Shown: positions 1 through 8,106 of the stretch, piece by piece
Layout of the letters: every line of letters starts with the position of its first letter
How positions within the stretch are numbered: position 1 is the first letter of the stretch
NCBI GenBank assembly: GCA_958436995.1
Contig: CAUBMI010000001.1
Location: 21,644-85,643 of the forward strand
Direction: 5' to 3'
DNA length: 64,000 nucleotides
Source of the DNA: an uncultured Collinsella sp.
GTDB taxonomy: Bacteria; Actinomycetota; Coriobacteriia; Coriobacteriales; Coriobacteriaceae
Translations under genes and position numbers: made by a program
Notes under the pieces: generated by a model
Told to the model about the DNA's origin: nothing
The model's input: only the letters and a program-made list of their open reading frames with translations
Databases searched by the model: none

Positions 1-846
1 GTCGCGCGCGGCGGGAACCCAACCGGGGACCTCCTCGAGAATGAACATGCCTTTGAGGGCATCCAGGTACCTGCGCACCTTGGTCTCGTCGGCAAACGCT
101 GCGGGTTCCTCCTCGGCACCGAACATATCCATAAGAATCGTTTTATACGTGGTCGCCTGTCCCAGATTGCGCGCGATCGATGCGGAGACTCGACGAGCAA
201 TATCGGGGTCGAGACCAACCGCCGGGAAGCTGCTCGAAAACGTAGTGTTGAGATATTCGCGGGCGATGAGCTGAGCGTCAGCCGAGACCATATCGATCGC
301 CTCGGGCCAGCCGCCGCGGAAAGCGGCTTCGACAAGCCCCGGTGTATCGCCATTGCACCGGCAGGGCTCAAAACGATGCTCAAACAAGCCCGCCAGACTC
401 ACCTTGCCGTTGGACTCACCTGTCTCGGCAAGCGTCATGGGGTGCATGCGGACGCGGCCGATGCGGCCGGCTCCACTATGCGCGGGCGCCTCCGCCTTTG
501 AGCCAAACGCAGGCGTGGCGGAACCCGTGAGGATATAGGCGCCGCGCGTGCCCCGGGTGCGGTCAACCTCGTGTCTAACGTAGTCCCAAATCTGGGGAAC
601 GCGCTGCCACTCGTCGATAATATGCGGACGGTCTCCCAGCAACATCATCGCCGGGTCGGCACGCGCGAGGTCGAGATTCTCGTCGACATACGAGGCGGAC
701 GCCCCGTGCTCAAGCGCGGCCCACGTCTTGCCGCACCACTTGGTGCCTGCAATCTCGACCGCGCCAAAGACGCGAAGGTAGCGCTCGATTTGCGCATCCA
801 CGATACGTGGGATGTATCCGTCCCGATGTAGCCTCTCGCCTGCCAT
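1..846 (-). CDS. DUF4143-type AAA ATPase, 3' part outside window
   Basis: The frame is open from an ATG at 846 to the window edge (282 codons, no stop), so the C-terminus is missing. Residues about 26-34 read GTKWCGKTW, the Walker A loop typical of the AAA_14/DUF4143 family; a Walker B-like PHIIDEWQ and a sensor-like YILTGSA follow. The visible C-terminal part (RRYLDALKGMFILEEVPGW) matches the start of the DUF4143 region. A GGGGGCGG stretch upstream can act as ribosome binding site. Family members are common in gut bacteria and their physiological role is mostly unknown; many sit alone, as here. The upstream DNA (906-1009) carries five phased repeats that could control it. The family call is strong; the function is not known. 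Confidence 0.85.
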   Translation of the reverse strand, partial: MAGERLHRDGYIPRIVDAQIERYLRVFGAVEIAGTKWCGKTWAALEHGASASYVDENLDLARADPAMMLLGDRPHIIDEWQRVPQIWDYVRHEVDRTRGTRGAYILTGSATPAFGSKAEAPAHSGAGRIGRVRMHPMTLAETGESNGKVSLAGLFEHRFEPCRCNGDTPGLVEAAFRGGWPEAIDMVSADAQLIAREYLNTTFSSSFPAVGLDPDIARRVSASIARNLGQATTYKTILMDMFGAEEEPAAFADETKVRRYLDALKGMFILEEVPGWVPAARD

Positions 847-905
847 GAGCCGCCCCCGCAGATTTCCAGGTCCTGCTTTCTGATTCTTCTATTCCACTGT
901 AGCAA

Positions 906-1009
906 ATTCGGATTTTCGGGTGGTTGCGATTCGGATTTTCGTGTTCATATAATTCGGATTTTCATGTTCTAAGGATTCGGATTTTCGGGTGCTCAAGATT
1001 CGGATTTTC
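906..1009. repeat. Five 12-bp direct repeats, exact 23-bp period
   Basis: ATTCGGATTTTC occurs perfectly at 906, 929, 952, 975 and 998, so the period is 23 bp with 11-bp non-conserved spacers. The block lies 60 bp upstream of the ATPase gene that reads leftwards, and 94 bp past the end of the oxidoreductase gene. An iteron-like protein-binding array or an operator of the ATPase gene are both possible. Confidence 0.9.
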
Positions 1010-1040
1010 TGAACCCGCTGATCAGGGACACTCTATTGGC

Positions 1041-1076
1041 AAAAAGGCGGGGAGCACCGATACGGCACTCCCCGCC
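1041..1076 (-). terminator. Rho-independent terminator of the OYE-like gene
   Basis: GGCGGGGAG (1046-1054) pairs with CTCCCCGCC (1068-1076); on the minus strand the stem is followed by five T residues (1045-1041). It lies 27 bp past the stop of the gene ending at 1103. Confidence 0.9.
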
Positions 1077-1102
1077 CACTCAATACGCGATAGCTTTCTT
1101 GC

Positions 1103-3139
1103 TTAGAGCTCGTTGGCCGCGTGATACGCCGTGCGAATGGCGCTCGCAATATCGGCGGTACGCTCGCCCGAGCAGTCGCCCACGCAGGTCACGGGCACCG
1201 TCACGCCATCCAGGTCAAACGCGTTGGCCTTGGAGCCCACGGCCATCACTACGTAATCGCAGGCGATCTTCACCGGCTCCTCGGCGCCATCCTCGGTGGT
1301 ACGCACGGCCTCCACGCCCTCGTCGGTAATGGCGGTCAGGCGGGTCTTCACGTGCTGCTCCACGTTGTGCTCGGCAAAATCGCTCATGATCAGTGGCAGA
1401 ATGGTCTCGGACTCGCCCGCGGCAATCTTGTCGAGCATCTCCACGATCGCCACCTCGCAGCCGTGTTGCAGCAGGTACTCGGCAGTCTCGGTGCCCACCA
1501 GGCCACCGCCAATGACGGCGACGCGGCCCGTAAGCTCCACCTTGCCGGCCAGCACGTCCCAGCTCGAGACGACCTTCTCCGAATCGGCACCGGGCACGGG
1601 AATGACCACGTCGTGCGCGCCCACGGCCACAATCGCGGCGTCGGCGGCGTTGAGGTCCGCGGGGCTAGCGGTGTGGTTGAGCTCAACCTTCACGCCCAGG
1701 CCGGGCAGAATCTTCTCGTAGTACTCGACCGAGCGCATGATTTCGTCCTTGCGCGGAGGCGCGGCCGCCAGCACAATCTGGCCGCCCAGATGGTCGCTCG
1801 CCTCGTAGACGGTCACGTCGTAGCCGCGCTTGGCCGCCACACGCGCGGCCTCCAGGCCGGCAATGCCGCCGCCCACCACGGCAATCTTCTTGTCGCCCTC
1901 GCCGGGCTTAATGGCGATGGTCGCCTCGTCGCCGTTCTCGGCATTGAGCACGCACGAGATGTACTGGCGGTTTTGGATCGCATCGACGCAACCCTTGTTG
2001 CAGTTGAGGCACTCGCGGATGGGCTCACCCGTGGCGGCCTTGAGCGCAATGTCGGGGTCGCACATGAGCGAGCGGCCGTACGCGACGATGTCGGCCGAAC
2101 CGTCTTCCAGGATCTTCTCGCCCGCCTCGACCGAGACAACGCGGCCGACGGTTGCCACCGGCACGGAGACCAGGGCCTTGACGCGCTCGGCCACGGGCAG
2201 CGTCCAGTTGTAGGGCATGGCGCCCATGGGCGGAATGGTGTCGCCCATGTTGCCGGTGTGGTTTGCCTGCGCGACCTGGATCATATCGATGCCCGCGCCC
2301 TCGAGCAGCTTGGCAAACTCACAGGCCTCGTCGGGCTGCAGGCCGCCCTTGCCGCGCGGCGTGCCGTCGGGGTTCTCCATAATCACGGGGAGCTTGTACT
2401 CCACCATCAGCTGCGGCGCGGCCTCCTTAATGGCGGCGACGACCTCGAGCGCATAGCGAACGCGGTTCTCGAACGAGCCGCCGTACTCGTCGGTGCGCTG
2501 GTTGAGGATGGCCGAGCACAGAGAACCCACCAGACGGTCGCCGTGGACCTCGATGGCGTCGATGCCGGCCTGCTGCGCGCGGGCGGCCGAGGCGGCGATA
2601 GCCTCCTTGATCTGGGTGAGCTGCTCCACGGTGGCCTCGTTCACAAAGTGCTGCATGTCGTGGTGCAGTTTGGCGTAGGCCTGCTTGCGGATCTCGTTGG
2701 ACTCGGCCATCTTGGCGGCAAAGGTCTCCTCGTCGCCGGCGGCCTTGGCCTCCTGCGCGGCCTTGGCGGCGGCCATGGAACCCATGACCATGCGGCCGAC
2801 ACCGGGCACGTCGTACTCGGGATGGAACAGCTGCAGCGCGACCTTGGCACCGTGCTTGTGGACGGCGTCGGCCAGCGCCTTAAACGTGGGGATCTGGGCA
2901 TCGGTCGCCAGCTTGGGCGTGGGGCTCGCGGTCATAACGGGAGCGACGTCGCCGATGACGATGTAGCTCACGCCGCCACGGGCCAGGCGCTCGTAAAAAG
3001 CCAGGCTGCGCTCGCCAATGGAACCGTCGCGCTCCTCGTAGCCGGTGGTGAGCGGCGGGAACATAATGCGGTTCTTGAGCTCAAGGGGGCCAACCGTAAT
3101 GGGCTGGAGCAGCTTAGTGGCAGGTGCGGTCATGGACAT
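1103..3139 (-). CDS. Old Yellow Enzyme-type NADH:flavin oxidoreductase with Fe-S and FAD/NAD domains
   Basis: This 678-residue protein has the three-part build of 2,4-dienoyl-CoA reductase, trimethylamine dehydrogenase and BaiH/BaiCD enzymes. Residues about 1-370 form an FMN-binding TIM barrel (NRIMFPPLTTGYEERDG near the N-terminus, later IEVHGDRLVGSLCSAILNQR). A cysteine cluster, CLNCNKGC plus a further Cys 12 residues on, would bind a 4Fe-4S centre. Two Rossmann motifs follow, VVGGGIAGLEAARVA (about 424) and VIGGGLVGTE (about 540), for FAD and NAD(P). Such enzymes reduce activated C=C bonds of enoyl or enone substrates; the substrate here cannot be read from sequence. In gut Coriobacteria, steroid, bile-acid or diet-derived electron acceptors are candidates (inference). 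It is monocistronic, with its own terminator. A possible promoter is TTGTGC-18-TATCCT about 3190-3220. Confidence 0.88.
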   Translation of the reverse strand: MSMTAPATKLLQPITVGPLELKNRIMFPPLTTGYEERDGSIGERSLAFYERLARGGVSYIVIGDVAPVMTASPTPKLATDAQIPTFKALADAVHKHGAKVALQLFHPEYDVPGVGRMVMGSMAAAKAAQEAKAAGDEETFAAKMAESNEIRKQAYAKLHHDMQHFVNEATVEQLTQIKEAIAASAARAQQAGIDAIEVHGDRLVGSLCSAILNQRTDEYGGSFENRVRYALEVVAAIKEAAPQLMVEYKLPVIMENPDGTPRGKGGLQPDEACEFAKLLEGAGIDMIQVAQANHTGNMGDTIPPMGAMPYNWTLPVAERVKALVSVPVATVGRVVSVEAGEKILEDGSADIVAYGRSLMCDPDIALKAATGEPIRECLNCNKGCVDAIQNRQYISCVLNAENGDEATIAIKPGEGDKKIAVVGGGIAGLEAARVAAKRGYDVTVYEASDHLGGQIVLAAAPPRKDEIMRSVEYYEKILPGLGVKVELNHTASPADLNAADAAIVAVGAHDVVIPVPGADSEKVVSSWDVLAGKVELTGRVAVIGGGLVGTETAEYLLQHGCEVAIVEMLDKIAAGESETILPLIMSDFAEHNVEQHVKTRLTAITDEGVEAVRTTEDGAEEPVKIACDYVVMAVGSKANAFDLDGVTVPVTCVGDCSGERTADIASAIRTAYHAANEL

Positions 3140-3273
3140 TCCTCTCTTGTAGGCGCGGCGGCGATGTTGCCGCGTAGTTGTCTAGAGGATATGGCATGGA
3201 GGTACAGCGGCACAACGAAAATCGGCGAATATCAGGTGGCGGCAGGTGGATGGAGCGGACGGCCCGTCGGTTT

Positions 3274-3491
3274 GTCTCAATCTGTAACAGTTAGGCCCTA
3301 TTTTGCCGAGCAACTGTTACAGATTGAGACGAACCAATCTAGCCTGCCGAAAGATCTAGATCTGTAACAGTTACTCAGTAAAAACCGTCCCTCGTGTTAC
3401 AGATTTAGACAAACGAAGACCGTCCTGCCGAAACATCTCAATCTGTAACACCTAGCCGCTCAAATCGGGTCTAGATGTTACAGATCGAGAT
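3274..3491. repeat. Array 1: three 57-bp palindromic units with 23/24-bp linkers
   Basis: Units lie at 3274-3330, 3354-3410 and 3435-3491, each 57 bp, separated by 23 and 24 bp. Each starts RTCTCAATCTGTAACA-like and ends TGTTACAGATYGAGAY-like, so 16-bp arms alternate in orientation at start-to-start distances 41, 39, 41, 40 and 41 bp. The first unit has perfect 19-bp arms (3274-3292 and 3312-3330). Interiors and linkers are not conserved, except that both linkers contain CCTGCCGAAA. The same layout recurs at 20928-21145. It lies upstream of the OYE-like gene and 50 bp from the tRNA terminator. No reading frame spans it convincingly. Confidence 0.9.
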
Positions 3492-3540
3492 TTTGTTTGA
3501 GAGGCCGAGAATTGGACCGAAAACACGGTCCCGGAATAAC

Positions 3541-3569
3541 AAAAAAGCTCGCCGGCTAGGCCGACGAGC
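3541..3569 (-). terminator. Terminator of tRNA-fMet
   Basis: GCTCGCCGGC (3547-3556) pairs with GCCGACGAGC (3560-3569), followed on the minus strand by six T residues. It starts 10 bp past the tRNA 3' end. Confidence 0.9.
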
Positions 3570-3579
3570 TGCAAGTTCT

Positions 3580-3656
3580 TGGTCGCGGGGGCAGGATTTG
3601 AACCTACGACCTCCGGGTTATGAGCCCGGCGAGCTACCAGACTGCTCCACCCCGCA
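3580..3656 (-). tRNA. Initiator tRNA-fMet (anticodon CAT)
   Basis: A 77-nt cloverleaf can be folded with the CCA end encoded (3582-3580). The anticodon loop CTCATAA is closed by GGG/CCC, the three consecutive G-C pairs that mark initiator tRNAs. The acceptor stem pairs GCGGGG with CCCCGC at positions 2-7. Position 1 is U opposite G72, so the expected unpaired 1-72 end is replaced by a weak U.G wobble. Confidence 0.95.
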
Positions 3657-3687
3657 ATGTCTGGACGCCTCATGTGCGCAAGAAAGA

Positions 3688-3716
3688 ATATTACGCGGGA
3701 GTTCGGTAAGCGGCAA
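3688..3716 (-). promoter_or_regulatory. Promoter of tRNA-fMet
   Basis: On the minus strand TTGCCG (3716-3711) and TAATAT (3693-3688) are 17 bp apart, 32 bp before the mature tRNA 5' end. Spacing and position fit a sigma-70-type promoter. Confidence 0.7.
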
Positions 3717-3853
3717 GGAAAATCTCGTAGAGCATAATTCCTTCATATTTAGAACTCCTCAGCCCCTATCACCGTGAACGAATCGCAGCCGAGCGCCGCC
3801 GGCGGCACGTATACAATGGTGCGCGTCCTTTTACGCCGACACCGGGAGTAGAC

Positions 3854-4702
3854 ATGCTGCTCGCTATCGATATGGGAAACACGCAGACGGCCATGGGTCT
3901 GTTTGACGGAGACGAGCTGGTGCAGTCGTGGCGCATGCCCACCGACCGCTCCTATACCGCCGACGAGATCCACGTGCGCCTGATGGGTTTCTTTAAGATG
4001 TACGACCTCTCGCTCGGCGCGGTCGACGCGATCGCCTTTGCCGGCGTGGTGCCGCAGCTCTCGCGCGAGTGGCACGCCGTGGCCAACCGCATCGCGGCAG
4101 ACGCCATCGTCATTGGGCCGCAGACGGCGGCCGTGACCAAGCTGCGGGCAGCGCGCCCCCAGGCCGTTGGTGCCGACCGCATCGCCAACGCCGTCGCTGC
4201 CGAGACCTTCTACGGCGCCCCGGCGATCGTGGTGGACTTTGGCACCGCAACCAATATCGACGTCATCGACGAGGACGGTTATTACATTGGCGGAGCGATC
4301 GCGCCGGGTATCCGCATCTCCATGGACGCGCTCGCCGCCCGAGCCGCCAAGCTCGCCAGCGTGCCGCTCGAGGCGCCCGAGCATGCCATCGGCCGCGATA
4401 CCGAGGAGTGCATCAAGGTCGGCGCCGTAACGGGCGCCGCCGCCATGGCCGAGGGCCTGGTCACGCGCATGAAGCGCGAGCTGGGGCGCGAGGACGCCAC
4501 CGTTATCGCCACGGGCGGCCTCGCCAGCATCGTCGCCGATTCGACTGATGCCTTCGACATAGTCGACGGCCAGCTCACCATCAAGGGCATCTGCGAAATC
4601 TACCGCCGCATGCAGAAGCTGGGGGTAAAACAGGGACATAAGTCGAGCACGCCCGATGTCACAGCCCCGCAAACGTTCGCCAAGCCTATTCCTCAAAACT
4701 GA
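3854..4702 (+). CDS. coaX: Type III pantothenate kinase
   Basis: The 282-residue product phosphorylates pantothenate, the first committed step of coenzyme A synthesis, in the cytoplasm. The N-terminal phosphate motif MLLAIDMGNTQTAMGLF, the central GADRIAN and the DFGTATNIDV motif are those of the CoaX family in the ASKHA fold. Length is slightly above the usual 255-260 because of a polar C-terminal tail after about residue 258. GGGAG lies 7 bp before the ATG. The gene converges on the biotin-ligase-like/fol cluster, and its stop codon lies inside a large palindrome (4685-4727). A TACAAT box at 3812-3817 is a possible -10. Confidence 0.96.
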   Translation: MLLAIDMGNTQTAMGLFDGDELVQSWRMPTDRSYTADEIHVRLMGFFKMYDLSLGAVDAIAFAGVVPQLSREWHAVANRIAADAIVIGPQTAAVTKLRAARPQAVGADRIANAVAAETFYGAPAIVVDFGTATNIDVIDEDGYYIGGAIAPGIRISMDALAARAAKLASVPLEAPEHAIGRDTEECIKVGAVTGAAAMAEGLVTRMKRELGREDATVIATGGLASIVADSTDAFDIVDGQLTIKGICEIYRRMQKLGVKQGHKSSTPDVTAPQTFAKPIPQN

Positions 4703-4727
4703 AAAATTTTCAATTTTGAGGAATAGG
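4685..4727. terminator. Near-perfect 43-bp palindrome over the coaX stop codon
   Basis: Arms 4685-4705 and 4707-4727 pair with one mismatch. The TGA of coaX (4700-4702) lies in the left arm, so the last codons and the terminator-like structure are the same sequence. T-rich stretches on both strands would allow function in either direction. Confidence 0.75.
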
Positions 4728-4756
4728 GCGCTGGCAACCCATTCACCAGATAGGCG

Positions 4757-4785
4757 AAACCCTCCCCGGCACAGGCCGAAGAGGG
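4757..4785 (-). terminator. Terminator of the fol/biotin-ligase-like operon
   Basis: On the minus strand CCCTCTTCGGC (4785-4775) pairs with GCCGGGGAGGG (4770-4760), followed by TTT. It lies 40 bp past the stop at 4826. Confidence 0.7.
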
Positions 4786-4825
4786 CTTCGTTGTCATCGT
4801 TATCTTTGAGCGCGGGCGCCTCGCG

Positions 4826-5527
4826 TTACAGTCCGCGAATCCGTACGGCCTCGGGCGGAAACTCCTGCTCGCCGGCATCGGTCTTGATGGTCGCGCGGCC
4901 CCAGATGTCCAGGCCCGCAAACACACCGACTGCGAGCGGCAAGCCGTTGGGCGACACCGCCGCGACCTGACGACCCAGCAGTGGCACCATGTCAAAGTAC
5001 TCGCCCAGCACCGGAGCCAGCGGGCCGGCAGCGCCCTGCGGCGTGTTGGCGGCAACCGCCCAGGCGTCAACGCGGGTCAGCACAGCGGCGGCCAATGCCT
5101 CGATCAGCGCCTCATCTGCCATATCCACGCCAAGCTCACCCAGCGCCGCACGCTCAATATCAACCGTCACCGCGGCAAACATGCCCGCAGCACCGGCACC
5201 GCCGTTCACGGCAACACGCGCGAGCGACGCCTCAAACGCAGGCGCACCGCACACGATATCGCTCGGCCACTGGATACCCACTTTACCGGCAAGGCCCAAC
5301 CCCGGCGTCGAAGCCGTGCCCACGAGCGCGTCCATCATGCCCATCGCGGCCACAAACGGCAGGCCGTGGAAGGCATGCATGTTCACATCGGGGCGCACAA
5401 CCAGCGAAAACGTCAGCGAAGCATCGCCCACGCTCCACGCGCACCAGCCCGCGGACACGCCCTCGCGGCCCGCGTCACGCGCCGCGTCGAGCTCGGTACC
5501 GGCGACAACAGCATTCATCTCGATCAT
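4826..5527 (-). CDS. Degenerate biotin--protein ligase-like protein
   Basis: The 233-residue protein aligns by eye with the catalytic and C-terminal parts of biotin--[acetyl-CoA carboxylase] ligases, with no DNA-binding domain. The segment TFSLVVRPD corresponds to the strand after the biotin loop, GIQWPSDIV to KWPNDI, and the end (GVFAGLDIWGRATIKTDAGE) to the C-terminal beta-barrel. Two key sites are altered: the biotinyl-AMP loop GRGRRGR is represented by GREGVSAGW, and the catalytic Lys of KWPND is Gln. It may be a lipoate/biotin-ligase-fold protein with a changed activity, or inactive. The start ATG abuts the stop of folP-folK directly, so translation is coupled. A second in-frame ATG is three codons downstream. 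Confidence 0.6.
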   Translation of the reverse strand: MIEMNAVVAGTELDAARDAGREGVSAGWCAWSVGDASLTFSLVVRPDVNMHAFHGLPFVAAMGMMDALVGTASTPGLGLAGKVGIQWPSDIVCGAPAFEASLARVAVNGGAGAAGMFAAVTVDIERAALGELGVDMADEALIEALAAAVLTRVDAWAVAANTPQGAAGPLAPVLGEYFDMVPLLGRQVAAVSPNGLPLAVGVFAGLDIWGRATIKTDAGEQEFPPEAVRIRGL

Positions 5528-7258
5528 CTACATACGCCCCAATTCGCCCACGATATGGCCCACGCGATCCTCGGGTTCCTTGACCTCGACACCGTTATAG
5601 CGGAAGAACCGCGCCGGGTCGTGCATCAGGTCCTCGAGCGGCACCAGCACAAAGTCACGCTCGCCGATCAGCGGATGCGGCAGGCGCAGCTTTTTGCCGC
5701 CGTGGGTCTCGCCGTCCATCCACAGCAGGTCCAAGTCGATGGTGCGCGGACCGTTGGCCTTGGCCTTTTTGGAGCGGTCGCGACCCAGCTCGGCCTCGAT
5801 CTTCATGAGCTCGTCGAGCAGCACCAACGGCGCCAGCTCGGTCTTAATCTCGATGACGGCGTTGGCAAACGCGTCCTGGCGCGTCTCGTAGGCCGGCTCG
5901 CTCTCGTAGATCTTGGAGGAGTTGGACACGCAGGTGAGTGGAATCTCGGCGATCATGTCGCGTGCGGCGCGGATGTTGTCACAGCGATGCCCCAGGTTGG
6001 AGCCCACGGCCACAAACGCGCGGCGCGGCTGCGGCTTGGCAACCGCCCAGTAGCCGTTCAGGAACTGCGCAAAGCCCGCGGCGTCGTGCACGCGCACGAT
6101 GTTGGCACCGGCCTGGATGGCGCCCAGGCACACGCCAAACGTAGCGGCATCGCGCTCGGCGGCCTCGGTCACGCCCGAGACGGCGCCCACAAAGCGCTTG
6201 CGCGATACGGCGCACATGAGCGGATAGCCCAGTGACGCCATCTTGGCAGTCTCGCGCTGGATGACGATGTCCTCGTTGGCCGTCTTGCCAAAGCCCGGAC
6301 CGGGATCGATGCAGATGCGGTCGCGCGACACGCCGGCGTGGATGAGCGCGCGGGCCTGGTCGGACAGAAAGCCCATGACGCGGCGCATGATGGGCGCCGA
6401 ATCGGGCAGGGTGAAGCGGCGGAGCTGCGAGGTGGGCACGTAGGCCTCCTCGCGGCGGGCGCTGCGGCGCATCATGGCCGCCAGGTGATCATTGGGCTCC
6501 GGAGCGGCCTCGGTGGCCTCGGGCGCGGGCGCGACGGTCTCGGCAGCAGCAGCCTGCTCGGCGGCCGGCGTCTCCTGCTCGCTTGCAGGCTCGGTCGCGG
6601 GCTCAGGTTCGCCAAACGGCAACGAGGGCTGCACCACGCCGCCCGGAAGCTTGGCCTCCGGCTTAGGCTCGCCCAGCAACTTGCCGCGACGGCGACGGGC
6701 CGGCTTCTCGGCCTCGCGCGCGGCCTCGGCAGCCGCTTCGCGTGCCTTCTCGGCAACAAACGCCGCTGCCGAGGTATCGAGCTGCACCGTCGCGTGCGTG
6801 CGCGCGGGCGCGGCGACCTCGCCGGCATGCATCACGATGACGCCGCAGGTGCTCGTCTTAACAAACTCGACCATCTTGGGGTCGGTGAAGCCGGTCACGT
6901 CGTTGACGATCGAGGCGCCGCAGCGCACGGCCGCCTTGGCAACCGCCACATGACGCGTGTCAATCGAGACGATGGCGCCCTCTTTGGCCAGCGCGCGCAC
7001 CACGGGCAGCACGCGGCGCGCTTCCTCATCGGGATTGACCGGGGTAAAGCCGGGGCGCGTGGACTCACCGCCCACGTCGATGATGTCGGCGCCGGCGTCG
7101 AGCATCGCCAGGCCATACTCGATCGCGGCATCCGGGTCGAAGTGCTCCCCGCCATCGCTAAACGAATCGGGCGTCACGTTGAGGACGCCCATGATGCGCG
7201 GGCGGTCAAAGCTGAGCTCATACTTTCCGCACCGCCATGTCTTGCTGTCGTTCGCCAT
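5528..7258 (-). CDS. folP-folK: Fused dihydropteroate synthase / HPPK (folate synthesis)
   Basis: The 576-residue protein joins two consecutive folate enzymes. DHPS: RPRIMGVLNVTPDSFSDGG and DVGGESTRPGF near the N-terminus, SIDTRH, NDVTG, then DPGPGFGKT at about 318 and SRKRFVG. HPPK starts at about 412 (FVAVGSNLGHR) and carries GPRTIDLDLLW and PHPLIGERDFVLVPL. Between the IVMH strand (M143) and DPGPGFGKT lie about 174 residues where the family has about 45; residues about 165-265 are Ala/Glu/Pro-rich and look disordered. The start is set by AGGAGG: the first ATG touches it, whereas the ATG at 7258 (MANDSKTW) is 6 nt away. The downstream gene starts at the very next base after the stop. Confidence 0.95.
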   Translation of the reverse strand: MANDSKTWRCGKYELSFDRPRIMGVLNVTPDSFSDGGEHFDPDAAIEYGLAMLDAGADIIDVGGESTRPGFTPVNPDEEARRVLPVVRALAKEGAIVSIDTRHVAVAKAAVRCGASIVNDVTGFTDPKMVEFVKTSTCGVIVMHAGEVAAPARTHATVQLDTSAAAFVAEKAREAAAEAAREAEKPARRRRGKLLGEPKPEAKLPGGVVQPSLPFGEPEPATEPASEQETPAAEQAAAAETVAPAPEATEAAPEPNDHLAAMMRRSARREEAYVPTSQLRRFTLPDSAPIMRRVMGFLSDQARALIHAGVSRDRICIDPGPGFGKTANEDIVIQRETAKMASLGYPLMCAVSRKRFVGAVSGVTEAAERDAATFGVCLGAIQAGANIVRVHDAAGFAQFLNGYWAVAKPQPRRAFVAVGSNLGHRCDNIRAARDMIAEIPLTCVSNSSKIYESEPAYETRQDAFANAVIEIKTELAPLVLLDELMKIEAELGRDRSKKAKANGPRTIDLDLLWMDGETHGGKKLRLPHPLIGERDFVLVPLEDLMHDPARFFRYNGVEVKEPEDRVGHIVGELGRM

Positions 7259-7353
7259 GAACATCCTCCTAAAATGCCCACGCCGCCGAGCTTGGGGAGC
7301 TGGCGGCGGGGTCGCTTTGCACTCAGTCTTTCTATTGTATCCGCGCACGCGGG

Positions 7354-8106
7354 CTAGAACGCAAACGCGGCCGCGATGTCGCAAGAAATCAGCAGGTCGG
7401 CATTTGCATCCTGATCGGTAGGCGCCAAATTGCAAATGGCCAGCGTATCGCCGGTAAAGTAACGCGTAAGGCCCGCCGCCGGATACACCACGAGCGAGGT
7501 CCCACCCACAATGAGGGCATCGGCCGCGGCGATGGCGGCAACGGCACCGGTCAACACATGCTCGTCGAGCGGCTCTTCGTAGAGCACCACATCGGGCTTG
7601 ATGCGACCACCGCACGCAGGGCACACGGGCACGCCCGCGGCGTCCTCGTGCTCGCGCGAGCAAATCCACTCGGCGCTATAGACCGCGCCGCACGACTGAC
7701 AAATGTTGCGATGGACCGATCCGTGCAACTCAAACACGCGCTGCGAGCCCGCCATCTGATGCAAGCCGTCGATGTTTTGCGTCACCACGGCATCAAGCTT
7801 GCCGACGCGCTCCAGCTCGGCCAGCTTGGTGTGGCAGCGGTTGGGCTTAGCGTTAAGCGCAATCATCTTGGTTCGGTAAAAGTCGAAGAACTCCGCCGGA
7901 TGTGTCTCGTAAAAGCTGTGCGACAGCATGCTCTCGGGCGGATAGGCAAACTGCTGGTGATACAGGCCGTCCACGCTGCGAAAATCGGGAATGCCGCTTG
8001 CCGTGGAAACACCAGCGCCGCCAAAGAACACCACGTGCTCGTGGGTATTGAACAGCTCCGCCAGCGCGGCGGAGGCCTGCTTGGGATCTGTTATCGCTTG
8101 CGTCAT
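7354..8106 (-). CDS. cobB: NAD-dependent protein deacylase (sirtuin)
   Basis: The 250-residue protein removes acyl groups from lysine using NAD. It has the sirtuin NAD loop GAGVSTASGIPDFRS (about 30-44), TQNIDGLH with the catalytic His, and a zinc ribbon with CQSC and CPAC pairs separated by an extended loop. The C-terminal part holds GGTSLVVYPAAGL, the second NAD-contact motif. GGAGG lies 6 nt before the ATG at 8106. It reads opposite to xthA, with which it shares a 114-bp divergent promoter region. It is 95 bp upstream of the folate operon on the same strand. Confidence 0.95.
   Translation of the reverse strand: MTQAITDPKQASAALAELFNTHEHVVFFGGAGVSTASGIPDFRSVDGLYHQQFAYPPESMLSHSFYETHPAEFFDFYRTKMIALNAKPNRCHTKLAELERVGKLDAVVTQNIDGLHQMAGSQRVFELHGSVHRNICQSCGAVYSAEWICSREHEDAAGVPVCPACGGRIKPDVVLYEEPLDEHVLTGAVAAIAAADALIVGGTSLVVYPAAGLTRYFTGDTLAICNLAPTDQDANADLLISCDIAAAFAF

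Noticed and set aside
1121..3367. Long open frame opposite the OYE-like gene
   Set aside because: It is antisense to a gene with clear motifs, is His/Gly/Leu-rich in the manner of high-G+C shadow frames, and has no ribosome binding site.
3274..3491. CRISPR array
   Set aside because: Repeats are 16 bp and alternate in orientation, there are only six, spacers are 23-25 bp and no cas gene occurs in the window.
7259..7669. Upstream extension of the folP-folK frame
   Set aside because: It overlaps the sirtuin gene antisense; AGGAGG fixes the start at 7258.
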